A stretch of DNA of 64,000 nucleotides, taken from NCBI GenBank assembly GCA_004835665.1, contig RBKR01000001.1, positions 1,922,001-1,986,000 of the forward strand, in the 5' to 3' direction. Below are positions 33,863-44,073 of the stretch, one piece after another. This DNA comes from Phoma sp. XZ068 (Eukaryota > Ascomycota > Dothideomycetes > Pleosporales > Didymellaceae). Positions within the stretch are counted from its first letter, which is position 1. Each line of letters starts with the position of its first letter. The notes beneath the pieces were generated by a model. That model made no database searches and had not been told where the DNA came from. It saw only the letters and a program-made list of their open reading frames with translations. A program made the position numbers and the translations under genes.

Positions 33863-36782
33863 TCATATCTCGAAATGCTTGTAGCCCTCGACCAGTCCGT
33901 CGCTGATCTTTGAAGGGATGGCCCAAACGGGCAGATAATGTTGTACCTCATCAAAAGCAGGGATGTGGCCTGCATTCGCATCCGACCACAGGCACACCAC
34001 CCTTCCAGAAAGCTTCGAATTCTCCTTAGCGTCCCATGAAACGCTCAGGTTCCAGGGTTGCGACCACTCACGGTGCCAAAGACGCACCTCGCGGGAGCCT
34101 TGCTCGCCGGTGCGTTTGAAGCGGGGATCTGAGACACCCCCGGCAACCGTCAGATCCCGGATCGCCGTGTCAAACAGAATGCGACATGCTCGCGTGTTCT
34201 GCCCTTGAACACGAATCATGGCCTCGTTAGTCTTATTGCTCCTTGTAATCGTGTAGTCAAGCCAGCTATCGAAGTGATTCTTGTGGTTCAAAGGTGATGC
34301 ATCTGCAACCACTTTGGCGGCGAGTCCTTCCCACTCGCACTTTTTGAGCTCTTTGCGCGTCACCACGTCAGGTGTGGAGCAGTTCACGTTCTTCCCCTGC
34401 GCGCTGGGCAGCTGTCCAATAACCTGTTGAACGTAGCCATCCACGCCTGTCAGGGATACCGTGTTCACACCCGTCTCAAGGTTGACTTGCTGGACGAAGT
34501 AAACCTTCAAACGATGTTCCCTGCTGAAAGGAAATGCCACGAGGTTGTAAATGACAGTTCCCACGCAAACCAGGAACAAAAATGTGGGTACGTGGTACGT
34601 GATTCGGTGAGCGAATGGTCCGGCCGGAGCGATCAACAAAGTGGTGAGCGCGGCGAAGGAAAGGTAAATGAAAAGTGACGAGTTCCCGTCTGATGGCGTC
34701 TGGTAGAGGGCTGACGTCAGTAGCAAGGCAATCTGGCCGACTAGAATGATGGTGATGGGAACCAGGAGCCAAAATTGTATGATCCAGATCCAGCTTGGCA
34801 ATTTCCCACTCCACTCTTGTTCTCCGGGGTAGGGATGCCCAAGATCTAGTGGTCGGGGCTCTTCTTCCTCGCTAGAAGAGCCTCGCCTGCTGCCTTGCCT
34901 GGCTCTTGCGAAGCTTCGTTGATCACCGCGTAAAAGGGAAGTGGTCTCCGTGGCTTCGTCATCGGGGAGCGGGCGATCCTTGGAGCGGGGGCCACTATTG
35001 CCAGTGGGCGGTCGGCTGTCAAGTTGGGTATCCTCTTCGATGATGTCGAAGGTCTGCGCATAGGCTGACTTCTTAGGTGCAAAGAACAGCTCCAAGTAGG
35101 ACAGGAGAAGAGCAGCGAATACTGCTGCACAGTAGAACAAGGCCCAGTAACCGCCAGCCAGCTGGTAGTTATTTGCCAGTACGGTGACCAATGCCAGAAG
35201 TATAAAGCTTCCAATGAAGAGCCAGATTAGACCGTAGATTCGCTGAAGTGCGGACGGGCGCATTGCGCTGGCACCGCGTGAAAAGAACCAGGCGAACGAA
35301 ATCCATGTAGATATCATCATGCTACACACAGATCAGTGGTGCTCAGTGAGGGAACAAAACAAATGTAACATACCTCCAGACAGCATAGGGGCTGCTGTAG
35401 ACGATTAGTGGATTGACACGGACAACGAGGTACGCCAATCCAATCACGGTGGCTGTAGCGATGACAAAGACGACGGGAAGACGGAAGAAGCCTCGCCAGC
35501 CATATAGGTAGATAGGGGCGTCATCGTCTGAAGAGTGAACATAAGCTCTGCGCGCGAAGAGGTAGTTCTTGTCGGCCTTGGTCAGGCCAACGGTAAGAAC
35601 AATAAGCGTGAGCGGTGCAACGACGAGCAACGTTACGCACAGAGCAAAGAATGTATGCAGACGGAACACGACAAAGGCTTGGCCGAGTAGATCAAACCAC
35701 ACGGCATCGGTACCTGTGCCAGCATCGACCTTGGCATCTTCGCGGCTCCCGTCACTGCCACTAAATTTGTCGCTGGTGTCTGAGGCCAGACCGGATACTG
35801 TAGCTATGGAAGCGGAGAGCATGTGCCACACCGACTTTAGGGACGTCTCCCGTGTCGAGTCCTCGACGGTGTGGTATCGCGCGCGTGGTTCCATAAAAGC
35901 AACATCCAACCCGCGAAGACCAAGCTCGCCATGAAAGACTCGGTAGTCGGTCTCGCTACGGATGAGGCCTTTCTTGAAGCCATCTCCGCTAACGACCGTG
36001 CCGAAGGGATGCTTTGAGGCGCGATAGTACTTGGTCACCTCAGTGTCGGTGCTGCGAAAAAGAGTCGCTCTTCCGCCAGCACCAGCACCCTCGAGGTTGA
36101 GGAAGGTGTGAGGCAACCGAGAGATGGGATGGCGCATAAAAGCCTTGGCCCCGTTCAAGAAATCTTCTTCTCCGTTGTTGAGAAGGAGGACGACTGTTCG
36201 CTTCGGCCAGTTCTTCTCCTCGGTGAAGTAGGATAGCAGCTGCAGCACGCAGACGACTCCTACACCGTCATCCGTGGCGCCATAACCGCTGCTCACGGAG
36301 TCGTAGTGAGCATTGACAAGCACTCCGCCGTTGTTTGGACGGCGGGAGGTTGTCAGAGGGCTCTGATTGGATGCATAGAACGGTTCATCGTCTTCAGAGC
36401 CACGGATAGCGACGATGATGTTGGTGCCCTCAAAGTAGACTGTGGTGCTGCTGGACGAGAAGGTGGCATTCGAAGTGTTGTCGTCGATGAGGTCAACTTG
36501 TTTGTTGCTCAAGTGCTTGGACGCTATCACATGTTTGATGCGTGCCAGAAGATATTCACGAACCTGATGGTTGGCGCGGCTGTTGTAGGGATGGAATTGG
36601 CGAGTAATGTGCTGGAGATCATTCCAAGCTTCGGTGAGATTGGTCCCTTGGGGACTTCTGGACGGGTAGTTGGGTACGCGCAGATGAACGACCAGAAGGA
36701 CAGCAAACAGGGCGATGTAGGTCAGGGTTGTGAAGAAGGTGACAGGGCCGGGGGTGAATGAGAAAGGGTTGTAGCGAGCCAT
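33863..36782 (-). CDS. Vacuolar membrane zinc protease, M28 family (Pff1 type)
   Basis: Exon 1 is 36,782-35,374 and exon 2 is 35,321-33,863, joined over a 52-nt intron; the product is 955 residues, as expected for fungal Pff1. An N-terminal membrane segment (about 15-33) is followed by a lumenal M28 peptidase domain. This shows N-A-H-Y-D (H159, D161), G-A-T-D-D-G-V-G-V (D171/D172), N-N-G-E-E-D-F (E205/E206), E-T-D-Y-R and the C-terminal zinc ligand in R-Y-H-T-V-E-D. These give the two-zinc centre typical of the family. About eight more hydrophobic segments and a variable Ser/Arg-rich loop follow, then a lumenal C-terminal domain. The enzyme acts at the vacuole; its substrates are poorly known. 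It is divergently transcribed from the gene at 37,135, with 352 bp between the start codons. Confidence 0.93.
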
Positions 36783-37134
36783 GTGGCACGGCGGTGGTGT
36801 GTCGACACCAGCTCCAGCTCTACAAAGCTTCCTGAGGGCGAACGAAGATGTCGGTCGCTTGTTGCGGCGCGTGATGGCTGGAGATGTATGGCGAATGGAG
36901 CTGCTGCGGGGTGAAGGCTAATGCGGCGAGCTATGGCCACCATGCACGATGATGTGATGCGCAAAAGCAAAGCACACCAACACGGCCGTTGCTGTTGATG
37001 TCTGTCGCGGTTGCTGTTGATAACTGTCGCCGTTGCTGTTGATAACTGTCGCCGTTGTCGCCGTTGTCGCCATTGAGATCTGCCGCCGCTGATAGCTGGT
37101 GTCGTGACATCTGTCGTCGTCGACCACGCCCGCC
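36783..37134. promoter_or_regulatory. Shared intergenic region of a divergent gene pair, with short tandem repeats
   Basis: 352 bp between the start codons of the M28 protease gene and the gene at 37,135, so it must hold both promoters or 5' UTRs. At about 36,988-37,071 there is a tandem array: three copies of a 22-bp unit beginning gttgctgttgat and ending ctgtcgc, followed by shorter gttgtcgcc units. No TATA-like box or defined operator was recognised. Confidence 0.55.
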
Positions 37135-37692
37135 ATGGACAGCAGTGGTGACCAGGGTGCAGAGTCGCTGCTTCCCCTCCCACGACTGACAGACAGGCCC
37201 ACGGCCTACGCGGGCTGCTGTCTCGCCCTCAGCACGCCGCTCGTTGCGCACCTCGAGTCGCTGCTCCCGCCGCCGCCCGCCCTGACGCTCTCCATCGGCA
37301 GCGGCTTTGGCCTGCTCGAGGCGCTGCTCCTCGCCGCGCCCTGCGCTTCACGCGTTGTGGGCGTCGAGGTCGCGCCGAGCCCCAACACGTACCTGCCCGC
37401 GACACACCACCGCGTTGTGCACGGAACGCGTTTCCTCGACCCGCTCGCCGCAGACGCCGCCGCCTGGCTTTTCGTGTACCCGCGCCGCGTCGGTCTCGTC
37501 GCCGAATACCTGGCAGGCCTGGGCCGCCCAAGCGACGCCGTTCAGACCGTCATCTGGGTAGGCCCGCAGGCTGACTGGGCCGACTATAGCTCCTGTTTTG
37601 CCACTGGCTGGCATGTGCACTCACAAAGCGCTGATGTCGCTGGCGGCCAGGCGTGGGAGCTGATTGCCATTGCAGAGCGAGTGCCGATATGA
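37135..37692 (+). CDS. Small Rossmann-like protein, possible methyltransferase fold
   Basis: Uninterrupted 185-residue frame from an ATG in a good context. The segment L-T-L-S-I-G-S-G-F-G-L-L-E-A followed by V-V-G-V-E-V resembles motif I and the acidic end of beta-2 of S-adenosylmethionine-dependent methyltransferases. The rest is short and no catalytic motif is visible. GC content is high and codon use is C-ending, as in the divergent protease gene. It is predicted to be soluble and cytosolic. Enzyme activity is a guess; it may be a degenerate member of the fold. Confidence 0.72.
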   Translation: MDSSGDQGAESLLPLPRLTDRPTAYAGCCLALSTPLVAHLESLLPPPPALTLSIGSGFGLLEALLLAAPCASRVVGVEVAPSPNTYLPATHHRVVHGTRFLDPLAADAAAWLFVYPRRVGLVAEYLAGLGRPSDAVQTVIWVGPQADWADYSSCFATGWHVHSQSADVAGGQAWELIAIAERVPI

Positions 37693-38091
37693 CCCGCTCC
37701 TACTTGCACCTCAACGACAAGCAGCATCCTCAACAGCATCCTCCACAGCACCACTGCCACGCGTAGATGGTCAAGTTTGACTGGAGCAGTCCGGTATTCG
37801 CGGCCACGCCGCTATGAACCGTTTGCCCTTGTTCTCCAAGACATGCTGTCCGTTTCTATTCTAGGCCACCGGCGTTTGCTCACCCTTGGTCTTATTGTCC
37901 ACTGTCTTTCACTCCGCTATTGTTGGACAAAGCACAATGGAACAACGAATACTATCCAGTAGACGTTTCGAACATAGACCACAGTCTTTCCACCACAAGC
38001 TTGCGTGCTAGCATGCAATATAATTACATCCCATCACATCAGCCATCGACACGACACATCCAGTAATCTGTCTATTCCCTTTCTACTGACC
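37693..38091. other. Intergenic spacer
   Basis: About 400 bp with the 3' flank of the Rossmann-like gene and the presumed promoter of the membrane-protein gene. No other feature recognised. Confidence 0.5.
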
Positions 38092-40155
38092 ATGAATACT
38101 GTACCCCAAATCCCCAGCGGAGAACCCCTATGGCTCTCCGTTCCACTCCTCGCAGCCGCTCAGCTCTGGACGTGGCATCCACTTTGGGCAGCGGGCATAT
38201 GGACTGTGTACGGCATTGGTGCTCTCATACCGGAAGGAGCAGTTCAGTTGCAGCCTATGCCGGAATCATCCTTGTATCCTATACTCAACCCGCCGAGCCC
38301 ACAATGTCGCGCACCAGGCCTAAGAGCTGTCACCAGTGCTAAATCGACGTACAGCGATGCTACTAGTATCTTCATGACTTCAACACCAATCAATTCTAGT
38401 CTTAAGACTACAGCTCAGTCCATCACAGCTGATATTGCGATCTCGATGGGCACAACCACTGCAACCAGGATTAACAGTCCATCTCCTCTTGCCCAAACAA
38501 GCCCTCCCACATCCTCGAGTAGTTTCAGTCTTGAGACTACAATACGGTCGGTCAAACCTGATATTGCGACATCGTTACTCACACCAAATGCAACCGGAAT
38601 CAGCAGTCTATCCCCCTTGGTACTAGCAAGCTACTCCACAACCTGGAGCAGCTCCAGCATTCTCCCGCCAGTTACTACGCACCAAGGCCCATCCTCGTTC
38701 TCCGCTCTCAACCACCTTGCCATATCCAATGATGCCGTGTGCCCTACCGCAGGCGCCTCTACGTCGACCAAGAGCTTGCCACTATCCATCGACTCCGGAC
38801 TTAAACAATACGTCCCAACTTACGATACGTACGGGTACCGTCACCTGTTCCGAGGTCTACATTCGATTGCCAGCTGGAATCCCTATGGGTTTCCGCTGGG
38901 GGAAATCACATTCACTGTATTTCTCGTTGTTCTGGTTGCCTGGATGATATGGCGGGAGCTAAAGCCCGCTTTCCTGTGGGGATGGCGTTTCCTGGCTGGG
39001 CTTGATATGCTGTGGTGTGCAGTCAACTGTATCCAGTACCTGCAGGATACTTTGATTGAGAGGCAGGTGCTAGACAAAGTAGCCCAGGCGGCACTGGCAG
39101 TTCGACAGTGGTTTGCGAGCTTGATATGGGGAGCACAAACGCCCCAAGCCCGCGTCCTCAGAGCTGGAACAGCCTTCCTCCTCTTCATGGCCCCATCCAT
39201 TATCTGGGGTTGGCCTCTCGCGGGATGGCTCAATAGATGGATCATCAGGTTACTGCGTACCTTGACAGCAGCCGTATCAGACCTTGTTACAACCCCCCTT
39301 CTTATAGCCCCGACGCCTAATTTCACTTCTGACTCGTTCAGAAGTACCGTTGCAACAGACCTGAAAACTAGCAAGATCATCTATACGGATTTCCATTGCT
39401 TCTCACACATCAAGCGCTCGTTTCTCACAGCCTTCCGTAACCGCCCCTCCCTAGACAGTACTCACATACCCGCATTTAAAAGCTCACCGAGCGCTGCAGC
39501 TGTATGGAAGTATATTAAAGGCATGGTCATGAAGCACAGAACAGTCTCTATCCTGATGCACAACAGTTCCATCCCAGCAATCAAAAATTGCTACGCCGCT
39601 GCCTGGCAGAACAGGCTTTTCATAACAGGAGATTACCAAGCCGCACCCCATTTTGGTCCGACCGCATCTTTATGCTCCATTATCGAATGGTTAGTCATGG
39701 AGTACAGGAGCGCCGGGCAGACGATGATGCCGTATATTGCGAAGCTGAATCGCACGAGGGGCCCTATTTGCCGAATCTTTAGGTGTCTTCCAGTCGTCTC
39801 CACACTCAGCGGGAGCCTTTGTCCTTTGTGGTCTCATATGCTCAGCTGTGTGACTATCGTCATGCTTCTTACCGCTTTGTTCTCGCTCAACATGATGGCA
39901 ATGACAAAGTTCCCTATCGCACAGGGACGCTCTTCAACCGTGCTTGCCCAGAGCGCTGCTACTTTTGCATACCTGAACTTAATTCCGTTCACAACACTTG
40001 TAGCGTTTGTCTGGGTCACACGTTCGTCCATCAATATAGAATATTATACCATAACGGGCACGTTTGGTGTACTGTGGATCTTCCGGGAGTCATTGGCAAC
40101 GAAGTGGTATGCTGTTCTTCAGCGCTTTCGAATCGCACCAACCAATAACGTCTAG
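38092..40155 (+). CDS. Multi-pass membrane protein with Ser/Thr-rich repeat region, unknown
   Basis: Single frame of 687 residues from the ATG at 38,092. The frame extends 29 codons further upstream but only to a GTG, so that part is unlikely to be coding. Hydrophobic segments occur near residues 18-42 and 262-285, and again in the middle and C-terminal parts (about 360-380, 585-605, 618-642, 650-668). Residues about 90-200 are rich in Ser, Thr and Pro and contain a 43-residue unit present twice (the matching codons start at 38,398 and 38,527). No family recognised. Its stop codon touches the end of the small minus-strand gene at 40,152, so the two are convergent. Confidence 0.68.
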   Translation: MNTVPQIPSGEPLWLSVPLLAAAQLWTWHPLWAAGIWTVYGIGALIPEGAVQLQPMPESSLYPILNPPSPQCRAPGLRAVTSAKSTYSDATSIFMTSTPINSSLKTTAQSITADIAISMGTTTATRINSPSPLAQTSPPTSSSSFSLETTIRSVKPDIATSLLTPNATGISSLSPLVLASYSTTWSSSSILPPVTTHQGPSSFSALNHLAISNDAVCPTAGASTSTKSLPLSIDSGLKQYVPTYDTYGYRHLFRGLHSIASWNPYGFPLGEITFTVFLVVLVAWMIWRELKPAFLWGWRFLAGLDMLWCAVNCIQYLQDTLIERQVLDKVAQAALAVRQWFASLIWGAQTPQARVLRAGTAFLLFMAPSIIWGWPLAGWLNRWIIRLLRTLTAAVSDLVTTPLLIAPTPNFTSDSFRSTVATDLKTSKIIYTDFHCFSHIKRSFLTAFRNRPSLDSTHIPAFKSSPSAAAVWKYIKGMVMKHRTVSILMHNSSIPAIKNCYAAAWQNRLFITGDYQAAPHFGPTASLCSIIEWLVMEYRSAGQTMMPYIAKLNRTRGPICRIFRCLPVVSTLSGSLCPLWSHMLSCVTIVMLLTALFSLNMMAMTKFPIAQGRSSTVLAQSAATFAYLNLIPFTTLVAFVWVTRSSINIEYYTITGTFGVLWIFRESLATKWYAVLQRFRIAPTNNV

Positions 40156-40388
40156 GGCAATGGAGGCATAATCTGAGAGCTTCTACCGGTCGGATGCACT
40201 ATGTCCCATTCCTTCCTGAGAATCTGTAGCTCGTAGCGTGGTGTTGATCCGCATCCCCGCATCCGAGTCCGACGCCATCTGCAGGTACGCTCGTCATCCA
40301 TGCAGTATGTCTCAGCCGCAAGATGGACCTCGAACCCCAAATCAGTTAGGACCTTGAACAATTGGGCTATGGGCAGTGTGCGGGGCAT
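40152..40388 (-). CDS. Very small conserved-looking protein, unknown function
   Basis: A 78-residue reading frame starting with M-P-R-T-L-P. It looks coding: balanced hydrophobic pattern (L-F-K-V-L-T-D-L-G-F-E-V-H-L) followed by a basic cysteine-containing part and Y-E-L-Q-I-L-R-K-E-W. A splice acceptor-like CCTAG lies 8 bp upstream of the ATG, and a donor-like GTACCC lies beyond a run of 14 G/C at 40,441-40,454. An upstream exon is therefore possible, in which case this is the last exon of a longer gene. No family assignment. Confidence 0.4.
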   Translation of the reverse strand: MPRTLPIAQLFKVLTDLGFEVHLAAETYCMDDERTCRWRRTRMRGCGSTPRYELQILRKEWDIVHPTGRSSQIMPPLP

Positions 40389-40869
40389 ATTGATCGTCCT
40401 AGGTATTGGGAAGGCGGGAGTGTCAGGGGAGTAGCGGCTTGGGGGGGGGGGGGGTACCTGCAGCAGCCGCACCGGAATCTGACGTCCAGACGCAACTTGA
40501 ACTCGTGACGACGTAGGGCCCACACTACTTAGACCTTCGTTGCTTGGACAAAAACAATCTGTGATAACAGATGCAAGGAGTTAATACCACATTTGTTTGC
40601 AAAAGTAATGAGTAGACCAAATGAAAGCATGACTTGATTGATCCATGGGAGAAGAAACAAGAGAGGCGCTGATAAAGCAAATGTGATAGTGAGGTGTTTC
40701 ATTATTAACGGCATCGCGGCCACAGGCCCGGAATTATATACAACTGCTATCGTGCAATCCATAAGGAAGCGAGCGTAAGAACGGTATATTGCCCCCACCT
40801 GACAGCCAACTTTTGGTATCAGACGGACAAACTCCAAGAAATGGTAAACAACCAGTACTCTCATCTCAT

Positions 40870-41876
40870 CTAAAACCTAAAGCGGTCAAACACATTGCTG
40901 TTCTTGATATCCCTCTTCCTGCTACCTCCAGGCAGCGCGCTCGTGCAGTCAATAAGGCCCCTCTGATCAACACCGAGCATGCTCATCTTGGTCATTGCGC
41001 TTACGAAAGCCCTATCCCATGCGCCCTTGCTGAGCGCAAAGGTGTTGAAAGGCAGCATAGTGAGGGGGTTCTGGGCAACGCTCTTATCCGAGGGGAGGGT
41101 GAAAGGAGCTTTGCCGCTCTTGGTCTCGGAATAATACTTGTTGTCCCAGGTACCAACAGTTGAGTCGAGTTCTTGCGGCTGGTCGGGAGCAGTGAAACGC
41201 TGCTTCGCGGCGGTGTGGGCGCCGAGGAGGGCGGCAAGATCAATGGGTGAGAAGCCCTTGGATGCTGAGACTTATTAGTGTCTGTTCTCAAGTGTGCGTT
41301 TTGACTTTACTAACCAAAGAGCTTGATGAGATCACCACCTTTGGCAAAGCCAGAGGGAAGCACACCGAGAGCGTTTGCAGTGCTGGAGTCCTTGCGACCG
41401 ACCTTGACAGGAATAGTAGGCCCACCAGGGCAGGTCTTTACACCGTGTGCAGCAGCGAATTGAATGAGGTCGGCCATACCGACACCAGTGTTGGCCTGGA
41501 CAGTCTTCAGATTACCGCAGAGACGCTCAAGACCCCTATTCTCAGTGTTGGAGCACTCGTTGGCAAGGATCAGAGATCCATCGCAGGCGCCGTTGAAGCA
41601 GTCGTGGAAAGACGAACGAATGGCGGCGCGAGCAGCATCTGTACACTGACCGTCTGCCAGGAACTGTGCGGTGAGTTGAGTAGAGATCTGACTCCAGACA
41701 GCAGGGCACTGCTCTGATGCCCTGTTGTTTCCAAAGAGCCCGGAGAGAGTTCCGAGGATCTTTCCAAATGTGCGCTTAGAGATTTCGCCAGCGCTGTGTG
41801 CTTCCTCCTTGAGGTTAAAGGCTTGTGCAGTACTGGTGGCCACCAGGGCGGTGACAAAGATGTTCGAGATATACAT
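40870..41876 (-). CDS. Secreted class II-type heme peroxidase
   Basis: Exon 1 is 41,876-41,315 and exon 2 is 41,264-40,870, with a 50-nt intron; the product is 318 residues. A signal peptide (M-Y-I-S-N-I-F...) and a Lys-Arg site near residue 35 are followed by the peroxidase domain. The distal side reads A-I-R-S-S-F-H-D-C-F with catalytic Arg and His and the nearby G-A-C-D-G-S-L calcium and disulfide segment. The proximal haem ligand is in L-L-G-A-H-T-A-A, just after the intron. Cysteines are placed as in fungal class II peroxidases (related to lignin, manganese and generic peroxidases). I cannot confirm manganese- or lignin-type residues. It uses H2O2 to oxidise phenolics or similar substrates outside the cell. 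Confidence 0.9.
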
Positions 41877-44073
41877 TATTTAAGGTAGATGATGACCAGA
41901 TCTTCTTGAATGAATGTGGAGAGATGGGTATCGAAGGGTGCAAGAGAAGTGAACGGCTGCGAACTGATGATTTGGTTTCGAGGGCAGTATACGCAGAGAT
42001 TTATATCTTCAGGCAACTCAACGAGTACGCAGGCAGAGTGCCCAAATTTGGAGATAATCGGTGGAGCCATGGTACCAGCGTAGGTTCACAACCCAGGTGC
42101 CATGCCAAATGTGTCGAAATGGTGCTGAAATAGATCTGCCAGCCGCTAGTATGGTGTAGCAGGCAGTGAGGATACTGGCTCGAGCTCTTCGCAGTTGTGG
42201 AGCACGGAGTCGCGCTAAGTGTGACCGACAGCTAATGCAATCTGACAGGCAGCCGATCACGCCTACGCTGCAGGTCGATAAATTGACAGCCGCTTCGTGA
42301 GCTGGAGATAGTGCTGTACTGGTTCAACCCAGTGTGTAAATTGCGTCTAGGAGACCTGGTGTTCCCGTTAACTCTGTGCTTTCACGAGGTTGGCCTAGCA
42401 GGTTAGCATTGTAGCAGAAGGTTTTGTTATGGTCCCCGATAGATCACGTTAGCCTCAAAATCCGCTGTCTGGTACCTGAGCGCTATCGATTCGAAACAAA
42501 ACACTTCTAAAGAAAGCGTTGAAGATCTTGTTTCGAGGATTGTTAAGTTTGGTGAGCGTGGAGGTTGAACTCAAACGGCGATCGTTACGGCCCCACGCAT
42601 GCAATCCCCTGCGCAAGTCGCTTTAGACGAGGACGAAGCCTTCGCTAGGCTTGCAGTAAACCACTAGAGGCTTAATGCAGCCGAAAGAACTGCATTATAG
42701 CCGGGCACTTTCTCGATAGCCTCAGGCGGCCGGAGATCTTTCGTGCCTTGCGATTAAACGAGAATGCCTTCCTTTGCGAAGATATGCCCAAGGTAGCCGG
42801 CTTCAAATTAGTCAAATGTCTAATTGAGTTCAGTTTGTATCGCGGGCTTGCTGCAGATGCCAATTGAGACTGTGATTCGATGATGGTCCTGCGCCATAAG
42901 CAACTTTTCCTTCGTGACTTCTCAGGGGTACAGGAACACTGTAGCCGCCTGACAGAAGTTACAAGGCTGCTCAGGGCATTATCCAATGACCTGGTGGGTA
43001 TTTGAACGCACAGGTCCCTAGCTGAAGCAATAGTCTTGTTGGTGGTACGGAGTTTCGAGGGGACCCGAAGCCGCAGGAGCTTGGATGTATGGGCGCGAGC
43101 GGCCATCGCTTAGCGAAAGCTTCCCTGCCGAATGAAACACTCGTCTTTATTGACGTCTTCTCTCCCAAGCCTTGCCCAAGCCTTGCTGTAGTACGGTGCA
43201 GACGATTGCACTCCTGTGCCAAGCCACAATCGCGACCGGGAAAGATTGCGCTCCGAGAGGGAGGAGCCCTCAATACCACGCTGCTACAACCAACACAACG
43301 AACTCTTCGGCCGATTGACACCAGAAACATGGCCATTGAGTGGTCTCGGAATATCTATGAATTTATATTCGTCCTGTAAATTCCATATTTCATGCGATCA
43401 CTATCTAAACCATTCGTGGTTCCATTCTTTGCGTGTGTTCGCGATTGCACCACGGCTGTACACCGCATTTGAGCATGCAAGCAAGAGATGGGTCAAAATA
43501 TGGATCTTCGCCTGCAAATTGCGCTTAAAGCACGCAGTATATACAGATTCACACATGCTTGACGCGAGTTACTGTTCCAGGAAGGAAGCGATGCAAAACA
43601 TCCCCAAGGTCGATTGATTATCCAACCCTTACAGACCAATACGTCTGATGAAGTCCGAAAACATATTTTCGTTGGTACCTGTAGCATTGCATTAGCGAGG
43701 AGCGATCTGGAACCGTATCGCTAGGTGATGCAACAGGAAGGCTATTGCTGACTGCGTGTCTAGGACGCTGCCCTTCTGAACAACAGGTCAGTACAGAAAG
43801 TTACCAACGTAGACGCTGTGCTTCGGCGGCGAAAACGTTGCTTATCGTCTGCGTTGCTGCAGTCAGATCCGCTGCAGGTGACTGCTTCGTGCGGGGAGGA
43901 GCTGAGAGGCTGGAGACATTGAGATGAGAAGCGAGGCTACCATCCTCACCCTTGCTCTGACTTGGAAGGCGTTCGGGACGCGCGACGCCGTGCGCAGAGC
44001 CTGAGACTCCTTCTGAATACTTTAAACAATATGGTACCTATACCAGACTTGCTTTTTGGAGGGAGCAACCATC
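41877..44073. other. Gene-poor stretch with a possible Gypsy relic
   Basis: About 2.2 kb between the peroxidase start and the esterase pseudogene. The only recognisable part is minus-strand sequence at about 42,540-42,860. One frame there reads G-Y-L-G-H-I-F-A-K-E-G-I with stops on both sides and a faint continuation resembling the RT-RNase H junction of Ty3/Gypsy pol. It is not RIP-saturated. The rest has no motif. Confidence 0.4.

Noticed and set aside
20399..41163. Secondary-metabolite gene cluster around the tyrosinase or peroxidase
   Set aside because: No polyketide synthase, peptide synthetase, terpene cyclase, P450 or pathway regulator is visible in the window.
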